Below, piece by piece: positions 54,240-63,115 of a stretch of DNA of 63,115 bases. Origin of the DNA: Sphingomonas turrisvirgatae (lineage in GTDB: Bacteria; Pseudomonadota; Alphaproteobacteria; Sphingomonadales; Sphingomonadaceae); NCBI RefSeq assembly GCF_001721295.1, contig NZ_MDDS01000018.1:1-63115 (forward strand), written 5' to 3'. The notes below the pieces were generated by a model. The model did no database searches and had not been told where the DNA came from. It saw only the letters and a program-made list of their open reading frames with translations. The position numbers were made by a program, and so were the translations under genes. How positions within the stretch are numbered: position 1 is the stretch's first letter; every line of letters starts with the position of its first letter.

Positions 54240-56303
54240 ATGACCGATCTTCCCAAGCCCCCCGTCGCCGCGACCCGTCCCTACAGCTTCGACCGCCACG
54301 GCGTCCGGATCGAGGATCCCTGGGCCTGGCTTCGCGATCCGGGCTATCCTGACGTTACCGACAAGGACGTGCTCGCCTATCTTGAGGCGGAGAACGCCTA
54401 TTACGAAGCGGTGATGGCGCCGCTGAAGCCGCTGGCCGACACGCTGTTCCAGGAGATGCGCGGGCGGATCAAGGAAGACGATGCGACCGTGCCGCAAAAG
54501 GACGGCGCCTATCTTTACTGGAGCGACCACGAGACCGGGGGCGAGTACCGCCGCTGGTGGCGCCGGCCGGTCGAAGGTGGCGCCGACGAACTGATCCTGG
54601 ACGAGCCGAAACTGGCCGAGGGAAGGGAATATTTCCGCCTGGGCGAGCTTTCGATCAGCCCGGACGACCGGCTGCTGGCCTATGCCATCGACGATAACGG
54701 GTCCGAGCGGTTCACGGTGCGGGTCAAGGACCTGAGCACTGGCGAACTGCTGCCCGACACGATTTCGGACGTGCTTTCGGACCTCGTCTGGACGGCCGAT
54801 TCCAAGGGCTTCCTCTATGGCGTGGCGAACGCGCAGTGGCGCACCGACAATGCCCGCTGGCACCGGCTCGGCCAGCCGGTCAGCCAGGATGTCGAACTCT
54901 ATCATGAGGATGACGAAGGTTATCGCGTCGGTGTGGGCGAAACCCAGTCGCGCAAATGGCTGGTGATCTCGACCGGCGACCATGTGACCAGCGAAGTCCG
55001 CCTGCTGCCCGCCGACAATCCGGCGGCGGAGCCGATCCTGGTCGCCGCGCGCCAGCCGGGGCGCGAATATGACGTGGAGGAGCATGACGGCACGCTGTTC
55101 ATCCACACCAACGACACGCACACCAACTGGCGGCTGGTGACCGCGAGCATTGAGCGTCCGGGCGAGTGGGTCGAGCGGATTGCGCCATCGGATCATTTCT
55201 ACATGACCGGCGTCACGACCTTTGCCGACTATTTCGTGGTCGAGGGGCGCGAGGACGGGCTCGATCAGATCGAGATCCATTCCTATGCCGGCGGGCTAGG
55301 CAAGCGGATCGCGTTTCCGGAGGCAAGCTATGTCGCGGGGCTGGGCGACAATCCGGAATATCGGATGGAGAAGCTGCGCATCGGTTATAATTCGATGGTC
55401 ACGCCGGGCACGGTCTATGACTATGACGTGGCCACTGGCGCGCTGGAGACGCTGAAGGTCCAGATCATACCGTCGGGCTACGACGCGAACAGATATGCGA
55501 CCGAGCGGCTGAAGATCGTCGCGCGCGACGGCACGCAGGTGCCATGCTCGATCGTCTATCCCAGGGACTTTCCGCGCGATGGGTCGGGCAAGCTCTACCT
55601 CTATGCCTATGGCGCTTACGGCATCGCGATCCCGCCCGGCTTTTCGACCAGCCGCATGTCGTTTCTCGACCGCGGTGTCGCCTTTGCTATCGCCCACATC
55701 CGCGGCGGCGACGATCTGGGCCAGCAATGGTATCACGACGGGAAGCTGGACAAGCGGACCAACACGTTCAACGACTTCGTCGACGTGGCAAGGGGGCTGA
55801 TCGAGCAAGGCTTCACGCACCAGGGCGGGATTGCCATCGCCGGCGGATCGGCGGGCGGCGAGCTGATGGGCGCGGTGATCAATTCCGATCCCGAGCTGTG
55901 GGGTGCGGTGGTCGCGGACGTACCGTTCGTCGATGTGCTCAACACAATGCTGGACGACAGCCTGCCATTGACGCCGGGCGAATGGCCCGAATGGGGCAAT
56001 CCGATCGAGGACAAGGCTGCGTTCGAGCTGATCCGCTCCTATTCGCCTTATGACAATGTCACGGCGCAGGCCTATCCGCCGCTGTTCATCTCGGGCGGGC
56101 TCAACGATCCGCGCGTTACCTATTGGGAACCGGCGAAATGGGCCGCCAAACTGCGTGCGACCAAGACCGACGACAATCTGCTGTTGCTCAAGACCAACAT
56201 GGGCGCCGGGCATGGCGGCAAGTCGGGCCGGTGGGAGAGCCTGAAGGAAACTGCCGAAGAAAATGCCTTCGTGCTGTGGCAGCTGGGCGTGGTCGAAGTC
56301 TGA
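54240..56303 (+). CDS. ptrB: Oligopeptidase B (S9A)
   Basis: 687-residue cytoplasmic peptidase cleaving after Lys/Arg in short peptides. Beta-propeller then catalytic domain: GGSAGGELM (Ser about 536), NDPRV (Asp), GAGHGGKSGR (His about 657). No signal peptide. 36 bases after the transpeptidase gene. Confidence 0.94.
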   Translation: MTDLPKPPVAATRPYSFDRHGVRIEDPWAWLRDPGYPDVTDKDVLAYLEAENAYYEAVMAPLKPLADTLFQEMRGRIKEDDATVPQKDGAYLYWSDHETGGEYRRWWRRPVEGGADELILDEPKLAEGREYFRLGELSISPDDRLLAYAIDDNGSERFTVRVKDLSTGELLPDTISDVLSDLVWTADSKGFLYGVANAQWRTDNARWHRLGQPVSQDVELYHEDDEGYRVGVGETQSRKWLVISTGDHVTSEVRLLPADNPAAEPILVAARQPGREYDVEEHDGTLFIHTNDTHTNWRLVTASIERPGEWVERIAPSDHFYMTGVTTFADYFVVEGREDGLDQIEIHSYAGGLGKRIAFPEASYVAGLGDNPEYRMEKLRIGYNSMVTPGTVYDYDVATGALETLKVQIIPSGYDANRYATERLKIVARDGTQVPCSIVYPRDFPRDGSGKLYLYAYGAYGIAIPPGFSTSRMSFLDRGVAFAIAHIRGGDDLGQQWYHDGKLDKRTNTFNDFVDVARGLIEQGFTHQGGIAIAGGSAGGELMGAVINSDPELWGAVVADVPFVDVLNTMLDDSLPLTPGEWPEWGNPIEDKAAFELIRSYSPYDNVTAQAYPPLFISGGLNDPRVTYWEPAKWAAKLRATKTDDNLLLLKTNMGAGHGGKSGRWESLKETAEENAFVLWQLGVVEV

Positions 56304-56336
56304 CCCGTCTGCCCGGGGCGGGACGCGGGCCTGAGC

Positions 56337-57089
56337 CTAGTCCGCCCGCGGGAGCCAGCTGAGGTCCAGCCCCTCATAGCGATCGACATAGTTGGCGGCG
56401 CGCGCGAGCCCGCGTTCGTCGAGCAGCGTGACGCGACCCGAATTGCGTGCGATCAGCCCTTCCTCCTCCAGCTGGCGCAGCATGCGATTGACGTGCACCG
56501 CCGTCAGCCCGGTGGCGTCGCCGATCTCTTCCTGCGTCAGGCTGAGCGGGTAGCTGTCGGTGATCGACTTGTCGGTCGAGCGCAGCCGGTTGCGCAGGTC
56601 GAGCAGCAGCGCGGCGACGCGAACCTTGGCCGAGGTGCGTCCCAACGCAGCCAGCCGGTCGGTCAGCGCCACCCGCTCGATCTGGCTGAACACCAGGATC
56701 AGCGCGGAGAGGCGCGGGTGTTCGGTCAGCAACTCGCTGAACGTCGCATAATCGAACGGGCAGACCACGCACTCCGACAGGGCGCACAGCGTCTCGGGCG
56801 ATTCACGATAAACCAGGCTGGAGATGCCCAGAATGTCGCCGGGGAACAGGAAGCGCAGGATCTGGCGGCTGCCATCGTCGAGCAGCACATAGGACATCAT
56901 CAGCCCCTTGCGCAAAATGAACAGCTCGCCGCTGCTTTCATTCTCGCGCAGCAGGATCGCCCCGCGACGCACATGTCGCTGACGTTCCTCCAACCGCTGA
57001 AGCGCGGATAGTTCGGCTGGCGAAAGCGCTACACGCTCGCCGAGCACATCCGCCAAACAACTGCGTGACAAGCCGGTACCTTCCCCCAT
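56337..57089 (-). CDS. Crp/Fnr family transcription regulator
   Basis: 250 residues: N-terminal cyclic-nucleotide-binding fold (GELFILRKGLMMSYVLLDDGSRQIL), dimer helix, C-terminal winged helix (LTQEEIGDATGLTAVHVNRMLRQLEEEG). No N-terminal Cys cluster, so not an oxygen-sensing Fnr of the classical type. Divergent from murA over 107 bases. Confidence 0.9.
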   Translation of the reverse strand: MGEGTGLSRSCLADVLGERVALSPAELSALQRLEERQRHVRRGAILLRENESSGELFILRKGLMMSYVLLDDGSRQILRFLFPGDILGISSLVYRESPETLCALSECVVCPFDYATFSELLTEHPRLSALILVFSQIERVALTDRLAALGRTSAKVRVAALLLDLRNRLRSTDKSITDSYPLSLTQEEIGDATGLTAVHVNRMLRQLEEEGLIARNSGRVTLLDERGLARAANYVDRYEGLDLSWLPRAD

Positions 57090-57125
57090 TTGTTCTGTGC
57101 AAAGCAGTCCGTTGAAATCAGCGCA

Positions 57126-57139
57126 TTAAAGTCGATCAA
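57126..57139. promoter_or_regulatory. Weak Crp/Fnr-type box
   Basis: TTAAAGTCGATCAA matches TTGAT-N4-ATCAA with one perfect half-site and one three-of-five half-site, midway between the regulator and murA. Possible autoregulation; weak evidence. Confidence 0.3.
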
Positions 57140-57196
57140 GCCGGGTGACTCGCAGCTGAACTTGCGCCGCGCGGGCGAAGCGATAGAAGCCCCGGG

Positions 57197-58480
57197 ATGG
57201 ACCGTATCCTCATTCGCGGCGGCAAGCGCCTTTCCGGCAAGATCACGATCTCAGGCGCCAAGAATGCGGCGCTGACGCTGATGCCGTGCGCGCTGCTGAC
57301 CGACGAGCCGCTGACGCTGCGCAACCTGCCGCGCCTGGCCGATGCGGACGGGTTCGGGCATCTCCTGAACGAACTGGGCGCGTCGACGGCGATCGAGGGT
57401 ACGCGGCCGAGCGAGTTCGGGCGAGTGCTGACGGTGCGCGCGACAAGCCTGACCAGCTCGGTCGCGCCTTATGACATCGTGCGGAAAATGCGCGCATCGA
57501 TCCTGGTGCTGGGGCCGCTGCTCGGCCGCGCGGGCGAGGCGACCGTGTCGCTGCCGGGCGGCTGCGCGATCGGCAACCGCCCAATCGACCTGCACCTCAA
57601 GGCGCTGGAGGCGATGGGCGCCGAGATCGAGCTGGCGGCAGGCTATGTAAAGGCGACGGCGCCCGGCGGACGGCTCCCCGGAGGACGCTATCGCTTTCCG
57701 GTGGTGTCGGTCGGCGCGACCGAGAATGCCCTGATGGCCGCGGCGACGGCGCGCGGCACGACCGTGCTGGAAAATGCGGCGCGTGAGCCTGAGATCGTCG
57801 ATCTGTGCAACCTGCTGGTTGCCATGGGCGCGTCGATCGACGGCATCGGCGGCGAGACGCTGACGATCGAGGGCCGAGAGCGGCTGCATGGCGCAACCTA
57901 TTCGGTCATGCCCGACCGGATCGAGGCGGGCAGCTATGCCTGCGCCGCCGCGATCACGGGCGGTGACATCGAACTGGTCGGGGCGGCGGCGGGCGACATG
58001 CGCGCGACGCTGGACGCGCTGGTCGAGGCGGGCGTGACGGTCGAGGAGACCAAGGGCGGCATCCGCGTGGCGGCGGACGGGCCGTTGAAGCCGATCACGC
58101 TGTCGACCGCACCCTATCCGGGCTTTGCCACCGACATGCAGGCGCAATTCATGGCGATGCTGTGCAAGGCGCCGGGCGCGAGCGTGCTGACCGAGACGAT
58201 CTTCGAGAACCGCTATATGCACGTGCCCGAGCTGGCGCGGATGGGGGCGGATATCCAGGTTTCCGGGCGCACCGCGATCGTGCGCGGGGTCGATCGGCTG
58301 ATCGGCGCGCCGGTGATGGCGACCGATCTGCGCGCGTCGATGAGCCTGATCCTGGCCGGCCTGATCGCCGATGGCGAAACGCAGGTCAGCCGGATCTACC
58401 ACCTCGACCGCGGGTACGAGCGGCTCGAGGAAAAGCTGCAGGGGGTTGGCGCGGATATCGAACGGGTGGGTGACGGATAG
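57197..58480 (+). CDS. murA: UDP-N-acetylglucosamine 1-carboxyvinyltransferase
   Basis: 427 residues; first committed step of peptidoglycan synthesis. [13 protein letters not shown] at the N-terminus, catalytic Cys in [11 protein letters not shown] (about 123, fosfomycin target), and [18 protein letters not shown] RGFATD...Q motif. Its TAG stop abuts a palindromic element. Confidence 0.95.
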   Translation: MDRILIRGGKRLSGKITISGAKNAALTLMPCALLTDEPLTLRNLPRLADADGFGHLLNELGASTAIEGTRPSEFGRVLTVRATSLTSSVAPYDIVRKMRASILVLGPLLGRAGEATVSLPGGCAIGNRPIDLHLKALEAMGAEIELAAGYVKATAPGGRLPGGRYRFPVVSVGATENALMAAATARGTTVLENAAREPEIVDLCNLLVAMGASIDGIGGETLTIEGRERLHGATYSVMPDRIEAGSYACAAAITGGDIELVGAAAGDMRATLDALVEAGVTVEETKGGIRVAADGPLKPITLSTAPYPGFATDMQAQFMAMLCKAPGASVLTETIFENRYMHVPELARMGADIQVSGRTAIVRGVDRLIGAPVMATDLRASMSLILAGLIADGETQVSRIYHLDRGYERLEEKLQGVGADIERVGDG

Positions 58481-58662
58481 AAGAAGGAAGTTGGTTCACG
58501 CAAAGGCGCCAAGGCGCGAAGAGGTGGTCCTGCCGCGAGAGCGGCTTTCTGCATCTTTGGCGATGGGCGCGGTTGAACCGCTTGTTGTGGTTCAGGCGCT
58601 CCGCGCCGGGGCTGCAAATCTTTGCGTCTTCGCGCCTTTGCGAGAACCCTTTCTTCCTCTTT
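58481..58662. repeat. Palindromic element copy 1 (AAAGGCGC family)
   Basis: Arms GGTTCACGCAAAGGCG... (left) and ...CGCCTTTGCGAGAACC (right) with AAGAAGG outer ends, separated by a variable centre. Starts directly after the murA TAG. Pairs in type with 60467-60638. Confidence 0.85.
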
Positions 58663-58714
58663 TCCGTCACATCCCGCGGTTATTGGGCGTGCAATGATGG
58701 AGTGGCGTGCGCCG

Positions 58715-60466
58715 ATGAAGTTGATCCTAACCGCTGTTGCCGCCCTCGCGCTCGCCGGTTGCACGATGCAGCGCGCAGCTGCCCCGACGGCCGCCGCGCC
58801 GGTGACGGTCAAGGTCATCGCGCTCAACGACTTTCACGGCAATCTGGAGGTGCCCGGGCGGCCGGTCGAGTTGACCGCTGCCGATGGCGCCAAGGTGAAG
58901 GTGCCGGCCGGCGGAGCGGCGTATTTGGCGACGGCGATCGCACGATTGAAGGCGCAGTCGCAGTATAACGTCGTCGTCGCAGCCGGCGACCTGACCAGCG
59001 CCAGCCCGCTCACTTCGTCGCTGTTCCTGGACGAGCCGACCGTCACCGCGATGAACATGATGGGGCTCGAGATCAACGCAGCCGGCAACCACGAATTCGA
59101 TCGCGGCACGGCCGAACTACTGCGCCTGCAAAAGGGTGGCTGCGAGAAGCTGACCGAGCGCCAGCCATGCCAGCTCGAGCCGTTCAAGGGTGCGAACTAT
59201 CGCTATCTCGCCGGCAATACCGTGCGCGCGGACGGCAGCAGCCTGTTGCCGGGTACGACGATCAAGACGTTCGGCAATGGCGCGCAGGCGATCCGCATCG
59301 GTTTTATCGGGCTGACTACGCGGATGACCGCGACCTATGTCGATCCGGCGGGCATCAAGGGGTACAGCTTCGCGGACGAAGCGGAGACGGCGAACAGGTT
59401 GGTGCCGCAGCTGAAGGCACAGGGTGCCGACGCGATCGTCGTGCTGATCCATGAAGGCGGTTATCCCGCGCGAACTGACCTGCCGGGCACGTGCGACGGG
59501 CTGACCGGGCCGATCATCGATATCACGAAGCGGCTCGATCCAGCGGTCGACCTGGTCGTGTCGGGGCATACGCACCGTGCCTATGTCTGCGACTTTGCGA
59601 CGATCGACGCCGCGCGCCCGGTGCTGCTGACCAGCGCGGGCAATTACGGGGCATTCGTCACAGATATCGACCTGACCTTCGATCCGGTGACGCGCAAGCT
59701 GACGGGCAAAAGCGCCAAGCAGGTCGTGGTGCAAGGCGACGGCAACCTCAGCACGGCGGGGCCGGTCAAGCCGGCACCGGCATTTCCGACACTGCCCGCC
59801 GACCCGGCAATGTCAGCGCATGTCGCCCGATATGCCGCCGCCGCCGGGCCGCTCGCCAGGCGAGTGGTCGGGCGCGCTGCCGGGCCGATCCTGCGCAATG
59901 AGGATAGCGAAATCATGGAGTCGCCACTGGGTCTGCTGATCGCCGATGCGCAGCTTGCCGCGACGCGCAAGGATGGCGCGGTGCTCTCGCTGATGAACCC
60001 CGGCGGCGTGCGCGCGTCGATCGTCCCGGCAGCGGACGGGTCGGTGACGTTCGGCGATATCTATGCCGTCCAGCCGTTCGGCAACAACCTGCAGGTGCGC
60101 GAATATAGCGGGGCGCAGCTGCGCGCGGTGCTGGAGCAGCAATTCACCAATGTGGACGGCCCTAAGTTGCTGTTCGTGTCGGGCATGACCTATAGCTTCG
60201 ACCGGTCGAAGGCCGCGGGACGCCGCGTGATCGCACCGATGGTGGGCGGTAAGCCACTGGACGATGCTGCGACCTATCGGGTGGGGCTGAGCGGGTTTTT
60301 GGGTGGCGGCGGCGACAGTTTCGACACGCTGGCGGTGGGCCGCGTGGTTGCGGGCGGGGTGCTGGACCTCGACGCGCTGGAAGCGTGGTTCGCGCGGGGG
60401 CAGGTCGTTCAGCCGCCGGCGTTGGGACGGGTCAAGGATGTGACGCCGGCGGGGAAGGCGGAGTAG
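58715..60466 (+). CDS. Bifunctional metallophosphatase/5'-nucleotidase lipoprotein
   Basis: 583 residues. Lipobox LALAGC, metallophosphatase domain (ALNDFHGNLE, GDLTSASPLTSSLF, GNHEFDRG, GHTHRAY) and C-terminal nucleotidase domain (LMNPGGVRA, GDIYAVQPFGNNLQV, GGGGDSFD). Periplasmic nucleotide or sugar-nucleotide hydrolysis. 58715 is chosen as start because the lipoprotein signal begins there; 58694 is possible. Confidence 0.93.
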   Translation: MKLILTAVAALALAGCTMQRAAAPTAAAPVTVKVIALNDFHGNLEVPGRPVELTAADGAKVKVPAGGAAYLATAIARLKAQSQYNVVVAAGDLTSASPLTSSLFLDEPTVTAMNMMGLEINAAGNHEFDRGTAELLRLQKGGCEKLTERQPCQLEPFKGANYRYLAGNTVRADGSSLLPGTTIKTFGNGAQAIRIGFIGLTTRMTATYVDPAGIKGYSFADEAETANRLVPQLKAQGADAIVVLIHEGGYPARTDLPGTCDGLTGPIIDITKRLDPAVDLVVSGHTHRAYVCDFATIDAARPVLLTSAGNYGAFVTDIDLTFDPVTRKLTGKSAKQVVVQGDGNLSTAGPVKPAPAFPTLPADPAMSAHVARYAAAAGPLARRVVGRAAGPILRNEDSEIMESPLGLLIADAQLAATRKDGAVLSLMNPGGVRASIVPAADGSVTFGDIYAVQPFGNNLQVREYSGAQLRAVLEQQFTNVDGPKLLFVSGMTYSFDRSKAAGRRVIAPMVGGKPLDDAATYRVGLSGFLGGGGDSFDTLAVGRVVAGGVLDLDALEAWFARGQVVQPPALGRVKDVTPAGKAE

Positions 60467-60638
60467 GAAGAAGGCGGTTCGCGCAAAGGCGCGAAGACGC
60501 GAAGGCGTCTTGCTTCGCGCGAAGCGCTTCCAGCCGAACCACCGTTGCAATCGACCGCAAGGCTGAGCGATTAAAGCCGCTCGCGCGGCCATGGATTACC
60601 TTCGCGCCTTTGCGCCTTAGCGTGAACCCCGCTTCTTC
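60467..60638. repeat. Palindromic element copy 2 (AAAGGCGC family)
   Basis: Left GAAGAAGGCGGTTCGCGC and right GCGTGAACCCCGCTTCTTC arms; fills the whole gap between the nucleotidase TAG and the nusB TAA, so both stop codons touch it. Confidence 0.87.
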
Positions 60639-61100
60639 TTACTTTCGCACTTCCTTTGCGATCGCGTCGAGCAGGCCGTTGACGAAGCCTTTCTCTCGGC
60701 GGTCATAAAACGCGTCGGTGACGTCGAGATATTCGCTGATCGCAGCACCGGTCGGCACGTCCTGGCGCGCGATGAGTTCATAGGTGCCGGCGCGCAGGAT
60801 CTGGCGCATCGGGCGATCGAGGCGATCGAAGCTCCAGTCGGCCGACAGCTTTGACGCGATCAGCGCGTCGATCTCGCCGCGGCGCGCGTCGACGCCCTTG
60901 ACGACATCGTCGAAGAACATCGGATCGGCGTCGACATATTCGACATCCTCGATCGTCGCGCCAAGGCGATGCTGGTGGAATTCGGTCAGCAGGACAGGGA
61001 GGGCGGTGCCCTCCATCTCCTGCTGGTAGAGTGCCTGAACGGCGGCGAGACGTGCGGCGGCGCGCGCCTTCGAGCGAGTCTTTGCAGTTGGGCTAGGCAT
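60639..61100 (-). CDS. nusB: Transcription antitermination factor NusB
   Basis: 153-residue helical protein for rRNA antitermination. KARAAARLAAVQALYQ, ILRAGTYELIARQDVPTGAAISEYLDVT and GFVNGLLDAIA are diagnostic. ATG 61100 overlaps the hisD end by 8 bases. Confidence 0.94.
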   Translation of the reverse strand: MPSPTAKTRSKARAAARLAAVQALYQQEMEGTALPVLLTEFHQHRLGATIEDVEYVDADPMFFDDVVKGVDARRGEIDALIASKLSADWSFDRLDRPMRQILRAGTYELIARQDVPTGAAISEYLDVTDAFYDRREKGFVNGLLDAIAKEVRK

Positions 61101-62391
61101 TATTCTGTTCCAGACGGACGGCGACCGACTTGGCATGCGCGGGCAGACCCTCGGCCTGTGCCAGCGCGACGGCGGCGGGGCCGATCGCGGCGAGACCGGC
61201 CGCGTCGAGCGCGAGGAAGCTGGTGCGTTTCATGAAGTCGAGCACCGACAGGCCACTGGCGAAACGTGCGCGGCGGCCGGTTGGGAGGACATGGTTGGGA
61301 CCGGCGACATAATCGCCGATCGCCTCGGGCGTCATGCGGCCGAGGAAGACCGAGCCGGCGTGGCGCACGCGGGCGAACAGTGCGTCGGGATCGTCCACGG
61401 CGAGTTCGAGATGCTCGGGCGCGAGCTTGTTGACCAGCGGGATCGCCTCGTCGAGCGTCGCGGTGACGATGATCGCGCCATTGGCGTCCCAGCTTTGGCG
61501 CGCGGTAGCCCTGGTCGCCAATGTGCCGATCTGCGCATCGACTGCAGCAGCGACCTTGCCGGCGAAGATCGCGTCGTCGGTCAGCAGGATCGACTGGCTG
61601 GTGGGATCATGCTCCGCCTGGCTCAGGAGGTCGGCGGCGATCCAGTCGGGGTCGTTGCGGCCATCGGCGACGACGACGATCTCGCTGGGTCCGGCGACCA
61701 TGTCGATCCCGACCACGCCGTAAAGCTGGCGCTTGGCTTCGGCGACCCAGGCATTGCCGGGGCCGGTGATCACGTCAACCGCGGCGATGCGGCCTGTGCC
61801 ATAGGCGAGCGCGGCGATCGCCTGTGCGCCGCCGATGCGCCAGATTTCGTCCACCCCGGCGATGTGCGCGGCGGCGAGGACGAGTGGGTTGACGTCGCCA
61901 TTCGGCGTCGGGGTGACCATGACGAGACGATCGACGCCGGCGACGCGCGCAGGAATCGCGTTCATCAGCACCGACGAGGGATAGGCCGCGCGACCGCCGG
62001 GGACGTAGACGCCGGCTGCCTCCACCGCCTGCCAGCGCGCACCGGTGCGCACGCCGGCGGCGTCGGTCGTGTCGCTGTCAGCGGGCTTTTGCTGTTCGTG
62101 ATAGGCGGTGATGCGATCCGCGGCGAGTTGCAAGGCGTCGCGCAGTGCGGGGTCGAGCGCCTCGAGCGCGGCGGCGCAATCGGCCTTTTCGATGCGCCAG
62201 CCGGTATCGTTCAGATCGTGCTTGTCGAACTTGCGCGTGAAGGCGTGGAGCGCAGCGTCGCCTTCGTCGCGAACGCTGGCGACGATGGTGCGCACGTCGC
62301 GTGCAACATCGGCATCGGCTTCACGGCGTGCATTGACCAGCTCGCGGAACGCCTGGGCGAAACCGGGTTCGGAGGTCGACAGCTTGATCAT
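61093..62391 (-). CDS. hisD: Histidinol dehydrogenase
   Basis: 432 residues; last two steps of histidine synthesis. [19 protein letters not shown], the zinc/substrate region [12 protein letters not shown] and SQAEHD, and GPNHVLPTG are all present. The open frame upstream overlaps hisG and is not used; ATG at 62391 overlaps the hisG stop (ATGA). Confidence 0.95.
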   Translation of the reverse strand: MIKLSTSEPGFAQAFRELVNARREADADVARDVRTIVASVRDEGDAALHAFTRKFDKHDLNDTGWRIEKADCAAALEALDPALRDALQLAADRITAYHEQQKPADSDTTDAAGVRTGARWQAVEAAGVYVPGGRAAYPSSVLMNAIPARVAGVDRLVMVTPTPNGDVNPLVLAAAHIAGVDEIWRIGGAQAIAALAYGTGRIAAVDVITGPGNAWVAEAKRQLYGVVGIDMVAGPSEIVVVADGRNDPDWIAADLLSQAEHDPTSQSILLTDDAIFAGKVAAAVDAQIGTLATRATARQSWDANGAIIVTATLDEAIPLVNKLAPEHLELAVDDPDALFARVRHAGSVFLGRMTPEAIGDYVAGPNHVLPTGRRARFASGLSVLDFMKRTSFLALDAAGLAAIGPAAVALAQAEGLPAHAKSVAVRLEQNNA

Positions 62392-63074
62392 GCTGCCTGC
62401 CCTGCGGGCGCTTGGGCCGCCTTCGATTCCACCGCGCGGCGGAACGCGTCGACCAGGGGCACGATCTCGCCGCGCGTCTTGAACGCGGCGCGGTTGGCGA
62501 CGAGGCGGCTGGTCACCTGCGTAATCACCTCGACCTCGACCAGCCCGTTTTCCTTGAGCGTGCGACCCGAGGAGACGAGATCGACGATGCGCGGGGCGAG
62601 GCCGAGCAGGGGGGCCAGCTCCATCGCGCCGTTCAATTTGATGCATTCGGCCTGCACGCCGCGCGCCTCGAAATGGCGGCGGGTGAGCGCGGGGTATTTG
62701 GTCGCGACGCGAACATGGCTCCAGCCACGCGGATCGTCGCTGGCGGCCAGTTCCGCCGGCTCGGCCACCGACAGGCGGCAATGGCCGATGCCGAGGTCCA
62801 CCGGGGCATAGAGTTCGGAATAGGCGAATTCGTCGAGCACGTCGGACCCGACGATGCCGAGCTGCGCCGCGCCGTGCGCGACGAAGGTCGCGACGTCGAA
62901 AGCGCGAACGCGAATGAGGTCGATGTCGGGCCGGTTGGTCTTGAAACGCAGCGCGCGGCTTTTCTCGTCGCTGAACGCCGGTTCCGGCACGATGCCGGCA
63001 GCGCCGAGCAGGGGCAGCGCTTCCTCAAGGATGCGTCCCTTCGGCACGGCAAGGATGATCGGGTCGGCGGTCAT
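62388..63074 (-). CDS. hisG: ATP phosphoribosyltransferase, short form
   Basis: 228 residues; first step of histidine synthesis. [25 protein letters not shown] and the PRPP loop [15 protein letters not shown] are conserved. The regulatory C-terminal domain of long HisG is missing, so the enzyme needs HisZ, which is not in the window. The start at 63074 is chosen over 63113 because the family N-terminus begins there. Confidence 0.95.
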   Translation of the reverse strand: MTADPIILAVPKGRILEEALPLLGAAGIVPEPAFSDEKSRALRFKTNRPDIDLIRVRAFDVATFVAHGAAQLGIVGSDVLDEFAYSELYAPVDLGIGHCRLSVAEPAELAASDDPRGWSHVRVATKYPALTRRHFEARGVQAECIKLNGAMELAPLLGLAPRIVDLVSSGRTLKENGLVEVEVITQVTSRLVANRAAFKTRGEIVPLVDAFRRAVESKAAQAPAGQAA

Positions 63075-63115
63075 AAGCTGCGCGCCTTTACTTGGGGGCG
63101 GGGGTGGGCGCAACA

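Noticed and set aside
53445..55280. 611-residue minus-strand open frame over the transpeptidase and oligopeptidase B genes
   Set aside because: Covers two real genes and shows no family features.

Overview
The window is GC-rich, gene-dense chromosomal DNA from an alphaproteobacterium, most likely a sphingomonad (Sphingomonas or a close relative). The basis is protein style (CBP3 chaperone + DUF177, CpoB-TilS-FtsH array, Coq7-type hydroxylase, PtsP, HIG1 protein, short-form HisG) and operons typical of alphaproteobacteria. I saw no rRNA, tRNA, CRISPR array, prophage or insertion sequence with a transposase. It reads as core genome decorated with several families of short palindromic repeats. 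Assignments rest on reading translations and motifs by eye; no database search was run.

Layout. 1-4.4 kb: a 5'-broken alpha-2-macroglobulin gene next to pbpC; the first ~112 bases encode another part of the same protein family on the opposite strand. 4.4-7.1 kb: rcnB-like gene, bamE, cytochrome bc1 chaperone and DUF177. 7.1-10.4 kb: a three-gene operon (radical SAM protein, hemerythrin, DUF4130-UdgX fusion) preceded by an alphaproteobacterial-type LexA box; the UdgX gene carries an in-frame 87-bp palindromic insertion. 10.5-15 kb: membrane glycosyltransferase-like protein, then ctpA-dsbB-coq7-hypothetical. 15-20.4 kb: gdhA on the opposite strand, splitting ctpA from envC-rlmH-rsfS-nadD-proA. 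20.5-27.1 kb: DUF3667 protein, small secreted protein, ftsH, tilS, cpoB, RodZ-like protein. 27.2-34.2 kb: ptsP, nitronate monooxygenase-like protein, lysC, ubiG, membrane protein, tRNA-binding protein, GFA-family protein. 34.3-40.1 kb: ung, a zinc-type TonB receptor with a Zur-like box, folD, yggT, argB, yhhQ. 40.2-47.4 kb: nupC, a 36-aa membrane peptide, hbd, egtD/egtB, cob(I)alamin adenosyltransferase, HIG1 protein, gluQ, HNH protein. 47.4-56.3 kb: serine hydrolase, S9 peptidase, PBP1A, L,D-transpeptidase, oligopeptidase B. 56.3-63.1 kb: Crp/Fnr regulator, murA, a 5'-nucleotidase lipoprotein bracketed by two copies of a ~180-bp palindromic element, then nusB-hisD-hisG read leftward.

How the genes work together. 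Cell-envelope assembly is the main theme: PBP1C with macroglobulin, BamE, CtpA/EnvC, CpoB, RodZ-like, PBP1A, L,D-transpeptidase and MurA. Ubiquinone and respiratory maturation (Coq7, UbiG, CBP3, HIG1), amino-acid biosynthesis (ProA, LysC, ArgB, HisG/HisD, GdhA), ergothioneine synthesis and uracil-DNA repair (Ung and UdgX) also appear. The observations most worth following are the LexA-boxed radical SAM/hemerythrin/UdgX operon with its coding-sequence palindrome, the apparent local inversion in the macroglobulin gene, and the palindromic elements that abut stop codons on both sides of the 5'-nucleotidase gene.
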